A DNA stretch of 64,000 bases. Source: Deltaproteobacteria bacterium. Its GTDB lineage: Bacteria > Myxococcota_A > UBA9160 > UBA4427. The notes beneath the pieces were generated by a model. The model searched no databases. It was not told the DNA's origin and worked only from the letters and a program-made list of their open reading frames with translations. Where the stretch lies: positions 219,029 to 283,028 of the forward strand of contig PBFW01000009.1 of the NCBI GenBank assembly GCA_002719955.1, given 5' to 3'. The position numbers were made by a program, and so were the translations under genes. Below are positions 51,239 through 60,348 of this stretch, one piece after another (the first letter of the stretch is position 1; each line of letters starts with the position of its first letter).

Positions 51239-51479
51239 CCTCTTCTTTTCGTGATCGACGAACGGATATGATTCGAATGCAAGCGTTGCGGTGGGTGATC
51301 ACCGCGGACCAGTGTCGCGTTCCGATTTTCCCAATGACAACCGAACGCGGTTCATCGGAGGTGCGAGCTGGGATCTCGATCAGGTCCACGTCGTCCCACA
51401 ACGCTTGGGCCTTGGTGAAATCGATGCCGTGCTTTTGCTTGTTCGTATCGCTCTTGCCGGAATCGAATTCGAATTCCAT
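51219..51479 (-). CDS. brnT: BrnT-like ribonuclease toxin
   Basis: An 86-residue RelE-fold toxin: MEFEFDSGKSDTNKQKHGIDFTKAQALWDD at the N-terminus and RIISVRRSRKEEVEIYE at the end, both standard BrnT blocks with the basic/Glu residues of the mRNA-cleaving site. ATG 51479 is chosen over 51515, whose extra 12 residues lie within the promoter. Coupled to brnA by overlap. It lies just outside the tRNA-bracketed island. Confidence 0.83.
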   Translation of the reverse strand: MEFEFDSGKSDTNKQKHGIDFTKAQALWDDVDLIEIPARTSDEPRSVVIGKIGTRHWSAVITHRNACIRIISVRRSRKEEVEIYES

Positions 51480-51486
51480 GGTATGA

Positions 51487-51515
51487 AAAATATACCTCCG
51501 TTTCGCGATTGTCAA
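51487..51515 (-). promoter_or_regulatory. Candidate brnTA promoter
   Basis: On the minus strand TTGACA (51515-51510) and TATTTT (51492-51487) are separated by 17 bases. The -10 box ends 7 bases from ATG 51479, so the message would start nearly at the start codon. BrnA repression at this site is expected from the family. Confidence 0.45.
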
Positions 51516-52246
51516 TTTGGGCGGCTCTGCTTGGCGACCGCCTGATGGTCACGCTCGAATGGTCTCGTTCCCGCGACGGCCTGAGAATGTTGGCGACAGA
51601 ATTCGAATTGCCTCTCTTTGCCTCTCAGTGCACACCGTTGCCTGGTAAGACCGGACCAAGAATCAAAAGAACCTGAACAGTGACGGATGTATACGCGATT
51701 CTCGGAACTACTTGCAGGGCTGACGCGTGCGGCTCGAGCGGGCCGCAGCGATTTGATCGACGCCACCCCCGCGCCGTGGTAGGATCCAGATATCGCTTAG
51801 GCAATTCGGGTACTTGCGGCGTTTTTTGCGAATCCGCGAGGAGCGTGCCGAGTTCGGGCGAGGCGTGGATTTGGGGGGTGCTGGGGGGCGCCGTATGATT
51901 CCACACGTGTGGGCCGCGGGTGAGCAGCCGGCCGCTTCGGGCGGCGCGGGTGCCAGCCATCGTAGCTTGCTAGGTGTCAGCGTGTGAGTGGGTGGAATTG
52001 GGTCGGGTGACGTGACCTCGTTCATCCGGCGATACTCAGGGATAGGCAACTTCTCTTGCAGATCTCCCATCAAGAACGAGCGAAGGTCTCCCGATAGGGG
52101 ATGTAGCTCTCACGCATTTTCGCCCTCAAACCACCGATTTGGTTGGGCTGTTGCATCGAGATGGGCGTCGAAGGAGTGCGGGAGAGGGTGGGCTAGCGGA
52201 TGGCCGACGACTCGAGTTTCGGGAGCACAGGGAGGTGCCAGGCGAA
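51516..52246. other. 730-base stretch without a supported gene
   Basis: Between brnT and the AMIN-domain gene. Several frames run through, but their translations are Arg/Pro/Ser-rich and different in each frame, as expected of noncoding GC-rich DNA or very decayed genes. No mobile-element ends, tRNA, or riboswitch consensus was recognised. The last 200 bases probably carry the promoter of the gene at 52247. Confidence 0.4.
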
Positions 52247-53776
52247 ATGACAAACCAACTTGCCAATCTATTCGGAGGGGGGCCTCGCCCCATCCTTCGA
52301 AGCCCTGGCGGAGGGCGCAGGGTGTGGATCCTGTGCCTGACGTTTGGGCTGCTCGCCAGCGCGTTGCCCGCGTGGGCGGCCGAAATCGTGGAGGTGCGCG
52401 TCGGGAGACATCCCGCATTCACGCGCGTCGTCTTCGAGCTCGATCGCGCCGCCGGATATCGTATCGAGCGTTCCGATCCCTCGGCGGATGTCGTGGAGTT
52501 GATCGTTTCACTTGAAGCGGCCTCGATCCCGCACAACATCAAGTCCGGGAAGCTCTTGATCGAACAAGTCGACGTCGAGCCGCTCGGCTCGCGATCGGTC
52601 GCCCGGGTACGGCTCGCGAAAGAGGGTCTCCGATTGAAGGAGATGATCCTCACGAAGCCCCCGCGCATCGTTCTCGATGTGTTGAAAGATCCCGGAAAGA
52701 CGCCCTTCGTGGCGCAAGAGTCGCCGCCGGAACCGTCACAGGCGCCCGGCGACGAGGCTTTCGATGAGATCGTGGCCAAGATTCCGATCGACCCGGCTCC
52801 GCCAATCGTCGTTCAAAAGGAGCCGGTCGTCGAAAAGGCGTCGCTGGCAGAGCCCGCTGTTGTGGCTGAGGTGGTCCGAGAAGAGGCGGAAACCTTCTCC
52901 GAGGACGACCTGCGAACGGTCGCCGACGAGCCCTCGACTTCGACGCCGATCGAAGAGCCGGAAGCGGCCCCGGAGGTGGCTCAGCTGGCCGCGGAGCCCG
53001 TGCCGGTCAGGCCCGCACCTGTTGCCCAGCCCACGCCGCGACCGATGGTCGCCAAGACCAGTGCGCCGCGAGATGAGGGCGGCGGTTGGATGACCTGGGC
53101 GCTGGTCGGAGGGGGTGTGGTTCTTCTCTTGCTAGGGGGTGGCTTCGTCATGCGCCGAGGGGGTGCGAGCGGTGACGCAGGCGAGTACGCGGAGGGAGAC
53201 GATGCGTTTGGTTCCAACGCGAATGAACAGACGGGCGTCGACGAGAATCCCTTCAGCGGGTTTACGAACCAGGAGGCCGCAGGGTCGCCGTCGGACGCCT
53301 CGGACGATCTTGCGACACAGCCGATGATGAATGAAGAGGGTGCGACGAGCGCCTCCTCTCCCCAGGGCCTCGAGGCCGATGAAGAGAAAGAGTCGGAGTC
53401 GGTCATTTTCGACGACTCCGAGGAGACTGTCATGGACGAAATGGAAGTGATCTCACGAGAACAGGTGAACGAGAGCCTCGGTGGCTCGATGCCGCCGGCG
53501 ATGGGGGCTGCGGTTGCGGTGCCCGAAGAGTTCCAGCAGATGGTGGCCGAGATGGGCCGCCGCATGGAGGCACTCGAGAGTCGCTGCGACGAACTCGTCG
53601 ATGCCCGCGATCGCCTGGAACGACAGGTCGCCGCGCAGACGGAGGAACTTCGTGTTCAGCGCGCCGCCATCGCGCGCACCCAGCGCGCCGTTCGCAACCT
53701 CGGTCGACCCGAGGGAGAGGACCAGGAAGCGACGGAGCCCGCGCTGCGCGATCCGAATCGGACCAGCTCGGATTGA
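52247..53776 (+). CDS. AMIN-domain membrane protein with C-terminal coiled coil
   Basis: A 509-residue protein: signal segment RVWILCLTFGLLASALPAWA (about residues 25-45), an AMIN domain (IVEVRVGRHPAFTRVVFELDR, LILTKPPRIVLDVLKD) that in other proteins binds septal peptidoglycan or secretin complexes, an acidic/Pro-rich linker, a transmembrane helix TWALVGGGVVLLLLGGGFVM about residue 285, an acidic disordered region, and a coiled coil MGRRMEALESRCDELVDARDRLE near the end. The layout is topologically odd: AMIN outside, coiled coil inside. It may connect envelope structures with a cytoplasmic partner. Confidence 0.78.
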   Translation: MTNQLANLFGGGPRPILRSPGGGRRVWILCLTFGLLASALPAWAAEIVEVRVGRHPAFTRVVFELDRAAGYRIERSDPSADVVELIVSLEAASIPHNIKSGKLLIEQVDVEPLGSRSVARVRLAKEGLRLKEMILTKPPRIVLDVLKDPGKTPFVAQESPPEPSQAPGDEAFDEIVAKIPIDPAPPIVVQKEPVVEKASLAEPAVVAEVVREEAETFSEDDLRTVADEPSTSTPIEEPEAAPEVAQLAAEPVPVRPAPVAQPTPRPMVAKTSAPRDEGGGWMTWALVGGGVVLLLLGGGFVMRRGGASGDAGEYAEGDDAFGSNANEQTGVDENPFSGFTNQEAAGSPSDASDDLATQPMMNEEGATSASSPQGLEADEEKESESVIFDDSEETVMDEMEVISREQVNESLGGSMPPAMGAAVAVPEEFQQMVAEMGRRMEALESRCDELVDARDRLERQVAAQTEELRVQRAAIARTQRAVRNLGRPEGEDQEATEPALRDPNRTSSD

Positions 53777-53893
53777 TCGGGCGGGCTGAAATGCCGATCC
53801 AAGACAATTCGAGGACGCGCGTCTTGCTCGCAGGGCGCGCGTCCTTCGTTCCAGCCCCGGGTGCGTGGCCGCCGATCGGTCGAACCCGGAGAA

Positions 53894-54790
53894 TCAGGTC
53901 CCCAAGAGCATCGAGCCAAGAGCGCCCACATGACTCCCGCGAGGCAACACGATCGATTCGACTCCCATGACCGCACCGAGCAGGCGAACGGTGTCGATGA
54001 CTCGATCGTTGTCGATGAGTGTCGAGCCGCCGTAGACGATTCGGGAGACCTCCGCGGCCCGGGCCTGGGCGATCGAGAGGAGCGCGATGTTCTCGGCGAC
54101 GAGTCCCATGATGGCGGCGGCGAGATCTTCCGGGAGCGGCTTCTCCTCGGGCGAACGCGCGAGCTTGCCAAAGGCGGCGGCGGTCGCTTCGGCCGCCAGG
54201 GGAATTTCGCTGTCCGGGTAGACGTCGGAGATCAGAAGATCGACGCGGCCGCGGTCGCCGCGCGCCGCCAGCGCCGCCAATTCCGAGTGGCTCCGACAAT
54301 CCGTGAGTGTGAGGCCGAGGCCGAGGGCCGTCCCGCCGCCGAGAGCGGTTCCGCCGACGCGCTCGACCCGGTCGCCGTCGACGAGAAGCGCAGAGGTGCC
54401 CGTTCCGATCGACACCAGGAGATAGGCTTCATCGCCCGCGAGCCCCTGGCGGTCGAGCATGTGGTTGGCGCCGTGTCCCCAGGCATCGAACTCGATCGGA
54501 TTCGCGGCCTGACGCCCGAGTCCGCCGAGTACGCCCGGGCTGCCGCAGCCGGTGATTCCGACCCGCTCGGGAGCAAGGTCGTCGAGCAGAGCGAGCACGC
54601 GATCGCGAGAAGGCGAGGGCCAGGTTCCGAAATGGAGATCGCCGCCCGAGCGCCTGATGCAGAGCTTCACGAGCGTCGCGCCGGAGTCGACGCCCACGGA
54701 TTCCGCGGAATCGAGCGTCTCATCGAACTCGCCGAAGGGCGCAAACGTCCCAAGTTCGCCGGGCATTTCCGCGGTCGAGTTCGGGCTCAT
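53894..54790 (-). CDS. coaW: Pantothenate kinase, type II
   Basis: ATP-dependent phosphorylation of pantothenate, first step of CoA synthesis. The 298-residue product has the ASKHA fold: phosphate-1 GVDSGATLVKLCI (about residue 33), SIGTGTSALLVDGDRVERVGG with adjacent GGGTALGLG, and the late YGGSTLIDN. This is the type II (Staphylococcus/eukaryote-like) form, not CoaA or CoaX. ATG 54790; an upstream start would invade the exeA-type promoter region. CoA supply fits the many acyl-CoA enzymes nearby. Confidence 0.83.
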   Translation of the reverse strand: MSPNSTAEMPGELGTFAPFGEFDETLDSAESVGVDSGATLVKLCIRRSGGDLHFGTWPSPSRDRVLALLDDLAPERVGITGCGSPGVLGGLGRQAANPIEFDAWGHGANHMLDRQGLAGDEAYLLVSIGTGTSALLVDGDRVERVGGTALGGGTALGLGLTLTDCRSHSELAALAARGDRGRVDLLISDVYPDSEIPLAAEATAAAFGKLARSPEEKPLPEDLAAAIMGLVAENIALLSIAQARAAEVSRIVYGGSTLIDNDRVIDTVRLLGAVMGVESIVLPRGSHVGALGSMLLGT

Positions 54791-54910
54791 CGTCCGCTCC
54801 AGCGAGCGGCGGGTGCGAGCGCGCGTTCCAGGATTCGTTCGAGGTTCATTGCGTCCGAAGATTCACTTTTATATTCAATGAGTTAGTTTTCAGCCCCGGG
54901 TTTTCAACCG

Positions 54911-56962
54911 ATGTATACCGCGTTTTACGGCCTGCGTGAAAAGCCTTTTGCGCTCAGCCCCGATCCCCGCTTCCTCTACCTGGCTGGTTCCCACCGGGAG
55001 GCCCTGGCTCATCTCCTCTACGGGATCGAGCAGGGCGAGGGGTTCATCTCGATCACGGGCGAGGTCGGAACCGGCAAGACGACGCTCTGCCGAACGCTTC
55101 TCGAACGTCTGGACGGTGAGGTCGAGGTCGCCTTTCTCTTCAATCCCAGTCGCAGCGCCCTCGAACTTCTGCAGTCGATCTGCACCGAATTCGACCTGCC
55201 CGCCGAAGGACTCGCTCGTCGCAGCCTGATGACCCAGCTCGATCGCTTCCTCGTCGAACAGAAGCGCGTCGGTCGTCGTGTGCTCCTGATCATCGACGAA
55301 GCGCAGACGCTCTCGGAAAACACCCTCGAACAGGTGCGGCTGCTCTCGAACCTCGAAACCAGCCGTGAAAAACTCATCCAGATCCTGTTGCTCGGCCAGC
55401 CCGAACTCGATCGCAAGCTCGACGATCGTGGCCTGCGTCAACTCCGCCAGCGCATCAGCGTGCGCTGGAAGCTCGAGCCGCTCGCTGCCGCGGAAACCCG
55501 CGCTTATGTGCGCCACCGCCTGGCCGTCGCCGCCGGAGAGCCGAAGGATTTATTCAGCGAGGCCGCGCTCCGCGAAGTCCATCGCCGCACCGGCGGGATT
55601 CCGCGGCTGGTCAATCAGCTTTGTGATCGCGCACTCCTGGTCGGCTATGCCGCGCGCGCTGCGTGGATCGGCCCAGGCTTTCTCCGCGCGGCCGCCCGCG
55701 AAATCCCCGATACCCAACGCCGGCGTGGCGGCACCGGCGCCTTTGAGAGGTGCGCCGCCCCCCGGCCCTGGCTCTTCTTCGCCGCGAGTTTCGCGCTCGT
55801 TGCCTTCTCGCTCTTCGTCGGATTGCAGGTCGGTCGTCACGGTCTGACCGATTTATTGCGCGCGTCGGTCTTCAAACCTGCGGAGCTGAGGGCCGATGCT
55901 GCGGGTCGCTCGCAGCAGAAGGCGGTCGCTCTCGCGCCGGACCGTCCGCGAACGCCTCCTCCGGCCGTTGGCGCGAATGCCTCCGCGTCGCGTTTTCCGG
56001 TGACGTCGGTCGGAGCCCTCGGTCCGGTCGTCGGCCCGCCGCTCATCGAATTGATGGGTCATGTCCCGGAAGAAGTGCGCGAGGGGTTGCGAATCGATCG
56101 CGGTGCCGTCGCGGCGACTCCGCCGCGGCCGGACTCCGTCGAGACCGCCCTCGCGCGTGGCCTGCTGCCGAAGCTCCTCGCGACTCGAAACGCCCGGATC
56201 GCGCTCTCCGAGAGTCGATCCGCGCTGCTCGCGCGCTTCGGTCGACAAGTCCCGCGGTTGGCCGCCGACCCCCGCGACGTGGAAGACCTGCGGCGAAGCT
56301 TCGAAGGCCGCGGCCTCACTGCGACGCCCTTCGATGGCGGCTCGATCGAATTGCTGCGCCGACTCGATCATCCCGTCGTTTTGCCCCTGGCCGTGCGTCC
56401 CCTCGACCTCTCTACGGATTCCGCTTTCGGCACGCATCCTGGCGCCGACGCCGAGCGCTGGGTCGCGATCACCGCTTTCAGGGGCGACCGCGCACGCGTC
56501 GCGGGCCTCGTTTCCGGACAGATCGTCACCGTTGCCATCGACGAACTCGAAGCCCATTGGCTCGAGACCGGCATCATCGTGTGGGAAAGATATGAGGCCG
56601 TCGCGGTCCTGCTGGTGGCAGACGACGAGGGCGCGGGCGTTCTCTGGCTGCAGCGCGCCCTCGCAGAGCTCCACTTTTTCGACGATTCTCCGAGCGGTCG
56701 TTTCGACGACCCGACGCGAGCGGCCGTGCGTCGCTTCCAGAGCAGCCGGGGCCTCGTGTCCGATGGCATTGTCGGCCCGCTCACGCAGATCGCTCTCTAC
56801 GCGCGACTCAGTCGTTACCCCGTTCCGCGCCTGTCCGAATCTGCAACGGCGACGAATCTCCACTCCGACGCGAGCGCGAACACCCGCGCGAAAGCCGGTC
56901 CGAATGCGGATCCAAAAATCGATCGCGACACCCCGCCCGCAAGCCCGGGAGAGCGCGGATGA
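54911..56962 (+). CDS. gspA: GspA/ExeA-type AAA ATPase with peptidoglycan-binding domain
   Basis: A 683-residue membrane ATPase that with GspB helps insert the type II secretin through peptidoglycan. N-terminal AAA domain: YGLREKPFALSPDPRFLYL, Walker A GEVGTGKTT (about residue 50), Walker B LLIIDEAQTL, and arginine region GLRQLRQRISVRW. A transmembrane helix PWLFFAASFALVAFSLFVG is at about residue 280; the periplasmic part ends in a PG_binding_1 domain (LQRALAELHFFDDSPSGRFD, AVRRFQSSRGLVSDGIVGP). ATG 56959 of gspB overlaps its stop. Confidence 0.86.
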   Translation: MYTAFYGLREKPFALSPDPRFLYLAGSHREALAHLLYGIEQGEGFISITGEVGTGKTTLCRTLLERLDGEVEVAFLFNPSRSALELLQSICTEFDLPAEGLARRSLMTQLDRFLVEQKRVGRRVLLIIDEAQTLSENTLEQVRLLSNLETSREKLIQILLLGQPELDRKLDDRGLRQLRQRISVRWKLEPLAAAETRAYVRHRLAVAAGEPKDLFSEAALREVHRRTGGIPRLVNQLCDRALLVGYAARAAWIGPGFLRAAAREIPDTQRRRGGTGAFERCAAPRPWLFFAASFALVAFSLFVGLQVGRHGLTDLLRASVFKPAELRADAAGRSQQKAVALAPDRPRTPPPAVGANASASRFPVTSVGALGPVVGPPLIELMGHVPEEVREGLRIDRGAVAATPPRPDSVETALARGLLPKLLATRNARIALSESRSALLARFGRQVPRLAADPRDVEDLRRSFEGRGLTATPFDGGSIELLRRLDHPVVLPLAVRPLDLSTDSAFGTHPGADAERWVAITAFRGDRARVAGLVSGQIVTVAIDELEAHWLETGIIVWERYEAVAVLLVADDEGAGVLWLQRALAELHFFDDSPSGRFDDPTRAAVRRFQSSRGLVSDGIVGPLTQIALYARLSRYPVPRLSESATATNLHSDASANTRAKAGPNADPKIDRDTPPASPGERG

Positions 56963-58218
56963 GCACCATTTTGAATGCCCTCAGACGTCTCGAAGAAGAC
57001 CGCTCGCCTGAGCCCCTCGAAACGTCCCCCGAAATGTCGGCCGCGACGCCGAATGGGGCCGCCGCCGACCCGGCGGGCGACGCAGCCGCCTCGTTCCCCG
57101 CAAACGACCCCGGTGTGGCCGATCAGCTGCGTGAACGGATCCTCGCCGAAGAAGCCGCCGCGCTCGCGGGCCGATCGGACGAAGCGAATCCCGCACCCTT
57201 TCTGGCATTCCTTTCCGGAATGGGGGGCACTCTCGCAACCCCCCTTGTTCTGCTCTTGGCGGTTGGCCTGATCGCCTATTCGATTTCGGACGCGCCGGAT
57301 CTTTCACCATCGCGATCCAATGAGCTCCGCCCGACAAGCCGCGCGGGATCTCGCGCCGCCGATGATTCGAGCCCCGGATCCGCCACCGGTGCTCCAGCGG
57401 TCGCCCCCCGACCCCGCGCCGCGGTTCCCGCACCGATCCCCGTCGCGTCGCCGCCCGTGCCGCAACCGCTCCCCGCCAGACTGGCCACCGAACTCGCTCC
57501 CGCCCCGGCCCCGATTCCCTCGCCCGATGCCGGGCCTGCGCGGTCCGCACCCGACCCCTCTTCAGCGCCGATGCCCCTCGCTGCGGTCACGCCGACCCGC
57601 GCCGCCGCAGCGGCCCGTCGGGTTCCGAGCTCCGAGGCCGCGCGTCCGGTAGAGCGCTCCGATCAAGTCGCCCTGCATACGTCGCCCGCGCTCGCCGCTT
57701 CCGGCGACGGCTCTTTTTCCGGCGAGGGTTCGGTTTCGCGCGAGGGCTCTGCTTCTGGCGGTCGCTCCGCTCTCCGCGACCGCTCCGGTCGCCCGCGTCC
57801 CTCCGCCGAGGAACGAGCGCCGTTCGCCGTTTCCGCACGGTCAACCGATGCCCCATCGGAACCCGGACGGGTTCGCGCCGCCGAACGCTCCACTGCCCAG
57901 GTCCCCGCTCCGCGTCCTACGTCTTCCATGCCCGCGCGCTCCTTGCGACCGAATCCCGTGCCCTCCGCTCGCAAGGACGTCGCGCGCGTCGACCGCCCCG
58001 GCCTCCCCGATATTCGTGTCGTCCGCACCTCGTGGCATCCCCGCGCAGACCGCCGCTCCGCTCGAATTCGACTCGAGGCGACCGAGGAGATTCTCAACCT
58101 CCATGAGGGCGACGCCGTCGGCGGTCTCGTCATCAAGGAAATCTCACCTTCCTCGGTGTTGTTCGAAGTGGGCGAAGTCGAGATCAGGCGTCGCGTGGGC
58201 CAATCGGGCGGCGGCTGA
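56959..58218 (+). CDS. gspB: GspB-type secretion factor
   Basis: A 419-residue single-span protein. The cytoplasmic [19 protein letters not shown] is the GspB/ExeB signature, a helix [20 protein letters not shown] follows near residue 80, then a long Pro/Ala/Ser-rich periplasmic linker, and the C-terminal T2SSB domain with [13 protein letters not shown] and [19 protein letters not shown]. It overlaps gspA by 4 bases (ATGA). The rest of the type II system is not in the window. Confidence 0.84.
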   Translation: MSTILNALRRLEEDRSPEPLETSPEMSAATPNGAAADPAGDAAASFPANDPGVADQLRERILAEEAAALAGRSDEANPAPFLAFLSGMGGTLATPLVLLLAVGLIAYSISDAPDLSPSRSNELRPTSRAGSRAADDSSPGSATGAPAVAPRPRAAVPAPIPVASPPVPQPLPARLATELAPAPAPIPSPDAGPARSAPDPSSAPMPLAAVTPTRAAAAARRVPSSEAARPVERSDQVALHTSPALAASGDGSFSGEGSVSREGSASGGRSALRDRSGRPRPSAEERAPFAVSARSTDAPSEPGRVRAAERSTAQVPAPRPTSSMPARSLRPNPVPSARKDVARVDRPGLPDIRVVRTSWHPRADRRSARIRLEATEEILNLHEGDAVGGLVIKEISPSSVLFEVGEVEIRRRVGQSGGG

Positions 58219-58254
58219 GCGCAGGGCATGCGCGCGATCAACGTTGGCCCTCGA

Positions 58255-58458
58255 GCGGCCACCCAGATCGGTCGGACTGCGAACCCCGCGCCCGCCTCGA
58301 TTCAAGTCATGCATGTAGATCATCGTCGTCTTCACGCTGCGATGACCGAGCAGCTCCTGAACCGTTCGGATGTCATAGCCGTTTTCGATCAACGCCGTCG
58401 CGAAGCTATGTCTGAACCTATGCGGAGTCACCTCGATCCTCCGGATTGTCCCCCGTCG
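58255..58458 (-). pseudogene. Integron-type tyrosine recombinase, C-terminal fragment
   Basis: From 58458 down: [20 protein letters not shown], then [20 protein letters not shown] and [17 protein letters not shown]. This is the catalytic end of an IntI-like integrase, with the HxxR, late His (GHRS) and Tyr (MIYMH) of tyrosine recombinases; the ending NRGGxGVRSPxD is typical of integron integrases. The N-terminal 200 or more residues are missing: an in-frame stop and IS110-like sequence abut at 58459. Past 58255 the frame runs into the 3' end of gspB. Confidence 0.75.
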
Positions 58459-58493
58459 TCATGATGACCGGGGGCCGGCTCGATCTCTAATTT

Positions 58494-58971
58494 CACACCG
58501 CCGAGGATTGTAGACATCGATGCCCGTCACGAGGATGCCACGTGGTCGATACACGCTCTCGATCCGAGCCTGCGCTCGCACCACATATCCGACTAACGGC
58601 ATATGAGTTCGAGAGAGCTCTCGCAGAAGTGAGAACGGACGGGGTGCCTTGAAAACGTGTTTGTCGAGGTTGCCCACGCGGAGCTTTTCCGCGAGGCCAT
58701 GGGCCCCCCGCTTGTCGCTCTTCGGGCCTCGGCTCGTCGTGATGCCGACCACCACGAATTCGTCGGCGTGCGGGTTCAGCGTCTCGTAGAGCCATGCACT
58801 TTGCAGCCCCTCTTTTATGATCAGGTGTTTGTGTCCGGGGATCATTCGAACTGCTTCGAACAGGGCCTGGCCGTTTGTCTCGACCGGAAAGTCCTTGAGC
58901 TTCCGGCCCCTCTCTGAAATCACCGCCAGCGTGCAACTCGCGGCATGCATGTCCATCCCGATGTATCGGTG
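58494..58971 (-). pseudogene. IS110-family transposase fragment
   Basis: RYIGMDMHAASCTLAVISERG, then ETNGQALFEAVRMIPGHKHL, KSDKRGAHGLAEKLRVGNL, and YRPRGILVTGIDVYNPRRCE are the N-terminal RuvC-like domain and linker of IS110/IS1111 DEDD transposases. The second Asp of the KxDxxDA motif is Gly, and the whole C-terminal Transposase_20 domain is missing where the sequence joins the integrase fragment. Non-functional remnant. Confidence 0.72.
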
Positions 58972-59441
58972 CCTCCTCTTCTCGTTGGGGATTGTTCGTT
59001 CCACAACTCGAGGATGTCCAACGATGCCGGGAGGCACCAACCTTCCTGTTCTTCGGGGACTGGGTTGTAGCTCGCAGACGCCATCGCCCTATGATGTTTA
59101 TCCGCCGATCCTTCCGAGACGGAATCACAGGACCCTCTGACATTGGGCGAACTCGTAGATTTCTTCCTTGCCGCTGGGTCGTTGATCGACGTCCTCGAGA
59201 GGAATTTTGAGGACGATCCCCCATCAGGGCGAAGCGCAGCGCCACGATGCCGGCGACGGGCTCCCCGTGTTTGTATTCGACATGGCCAAGGGTGTAGGGT
59301 GTAGAATGGGCCTTTGAAATCCCTATCCGCCATGACATTGCAGCCGTTAATCGTCGTAAATGGAACGTGGGTTTCTTACTCTATCCATTTGAGAGGGAAA
59401 GGCTCCGCACGGTGCCCGATGACAACAACGAGCGGAGATCG
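58972..59441. other. 470-base stretch of decayed sequence
   Basis: No intact gene. On the minus strand fragments such as HVEYKHGEPVAGIVALRF and EEIYEFAQCQRVL appear in different frames, separated by stops, which looks like a broken gene of unknown identity. It lies between the IS110 fragment and the PEP-CTERM remnant. Confidence 0.4.
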
Positions 59442-59840
59442 ATGCCTCGGGCGGAAATGGTCCGCGCGGTGCTGTTGCGCGTGAGTCTCCTTCCCTTTTT
59501 AGTGACCGCACCAGCGGGAGCCACGATCTATCCCGTGACCGGTTGGGGAGATGACCTCGACGGCCAGGCGTCGCCTCCTGTCTCGGTCGACGGCACCAGT
59601 GGCACGGCCAGCGCCATCGCGGCTGAGGGCACCCACAGCCGCGCGATCCAGACGGTGCCCGAGCCTTCCAGCGTGCTGCAACTCATTAGGGGAGGCGCAC
59701 TGCCCTCCACACTCCAGCGTCGCAGGCGTTCAACAAGAGCGAACCCGTCACGGGGCTCCCCGTTGGGATTTGACATGACGTCCATGCTCGGACGTTCTGC
59801 CCGGGCCGGGCCCTTCGAGCCTACTTGTCAGAATGCCTAG
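59442..59840 (+). CDS. Short PEP-CTERM protein, probably decayed
   Basis: A 132-residue frame with a signal peptide (MVRAVLLRVSLLPFLVTAPAGA) and, at about residue 70, VPEPSSVLQLIRGGALPSTL followed by QRRRRS. This is the PEP-CTERM sorting signal (VPEP, hydrophobic helix, Arg cluster) read by exosortases, but the helix contains Arg and Pro, and the protein continues 40 residues past the Arg cluster. Mature length before the signal is only about 45 residues. It looks like a fused or decayed gene. No exosortase lies in the window. Confidence 0.55.
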   Translation: MPRAEMVRAVLLRVSLLPFLVTAPAGATIYPVTGWGDDLDGQASPPVSVDGTSGTASAIAAEGTHSRAIQTVPEPSSVLQLIRGGALPSTLQRRRRSTRANPSRGSPLGFDMTSMLGRSARAGPFEPTCQNA

Positions 59841-60012
59841 TAATCGGTGGTGCGGAAATCGCTGTTTGAAATTCCGACGATTTCAGTCCCGAAGGCTTGT
59901 CGCATGAATTGGTGATTGCTCGAAGTCCTACCGGGAATGGCAGTGAGAAAGAAGCACGGGCATTCCCAGAATCAGAGAGCGACCTACGATGTCTCGAGAG
60001 GAGAAAAGAGTC

Positions 60013-60276
60013 ATGAATGGATTGTTTGACCTGCGGGCGATGACCATCACGTTGTTGATCGTTTTGGTGGCTAGTTATGTGCTGTGCATTGCTGGAGATA
60101 TGCTGTTCGGCTGGACGATGTACCAGGCCTGGTTGCCACTGTTGCCAGGCGTTACCTGGCCGCTGACGCTGAACGGATTCCTGCTCGGATTGGTTTGGTT
60201 GGTCGGCTACAGCGTCTATTTGGCGGTTCTCATCGTATTGCCGTACAACTGTCTCGTGCAGCGAAACGGCTCCTAG
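60013..60276 (+). CDS. DUF5676-like small membrane protein
   Basis: An 87-residue protein with three helices: ITLLIVLVASYVLCIAGDMLF, PLTLNGFLLGLVWLVGYSV, and AVLIVLPYNCL, matching the DUF5676 pattern (helix, amphipathic loop with TWPL, two packed helices). ATG 60013 has GAGGAG at 9 bases; the ATG at 59989 has none. Followed by a perfect hairpin. Confidence 0.6.
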   Translation: MNGLFDLRAMTITLLIVLVASYVLCIAGDMLFGWTMYQAWLPLLPGVTWPLTLNGFLLGLVWLVGYSVYLAVLIVLPYNCLVQRNGS

Positions 60277-60288
60277 CCAAAGTTGAGA

Positions 60289-60313
60289 GCCTCCCCAGCT
60301 CAGCTGGGGAGGC
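60289..60313 (+). terminator. Perfect 12-bp palindromic hairpin
   Basis: GCCTCCCCAGCT (60289-60300) and AGCTGGGGAGGC (60302-60313) are exact inverted repeats around one base; in RNA the stem would open to a 4-5 base loop. It may terminate the DUF5676-like gene, or it may belong to the left end of the IS200-type element that follows. Confidence 0.5.
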
Positions 60314-60348
60314 AGCCGCAGTTTGACCATTCCGAAAATCTCCGAAGA

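Noticed and set aside
52040..52150. Possible GEMM (c-di-GMP) riboswitch suggested by CACGCA and CAAACCACC strings
   Set aside because: The order and spacing of the conserved GEMM segments and the tetraloop receptor do not fit.
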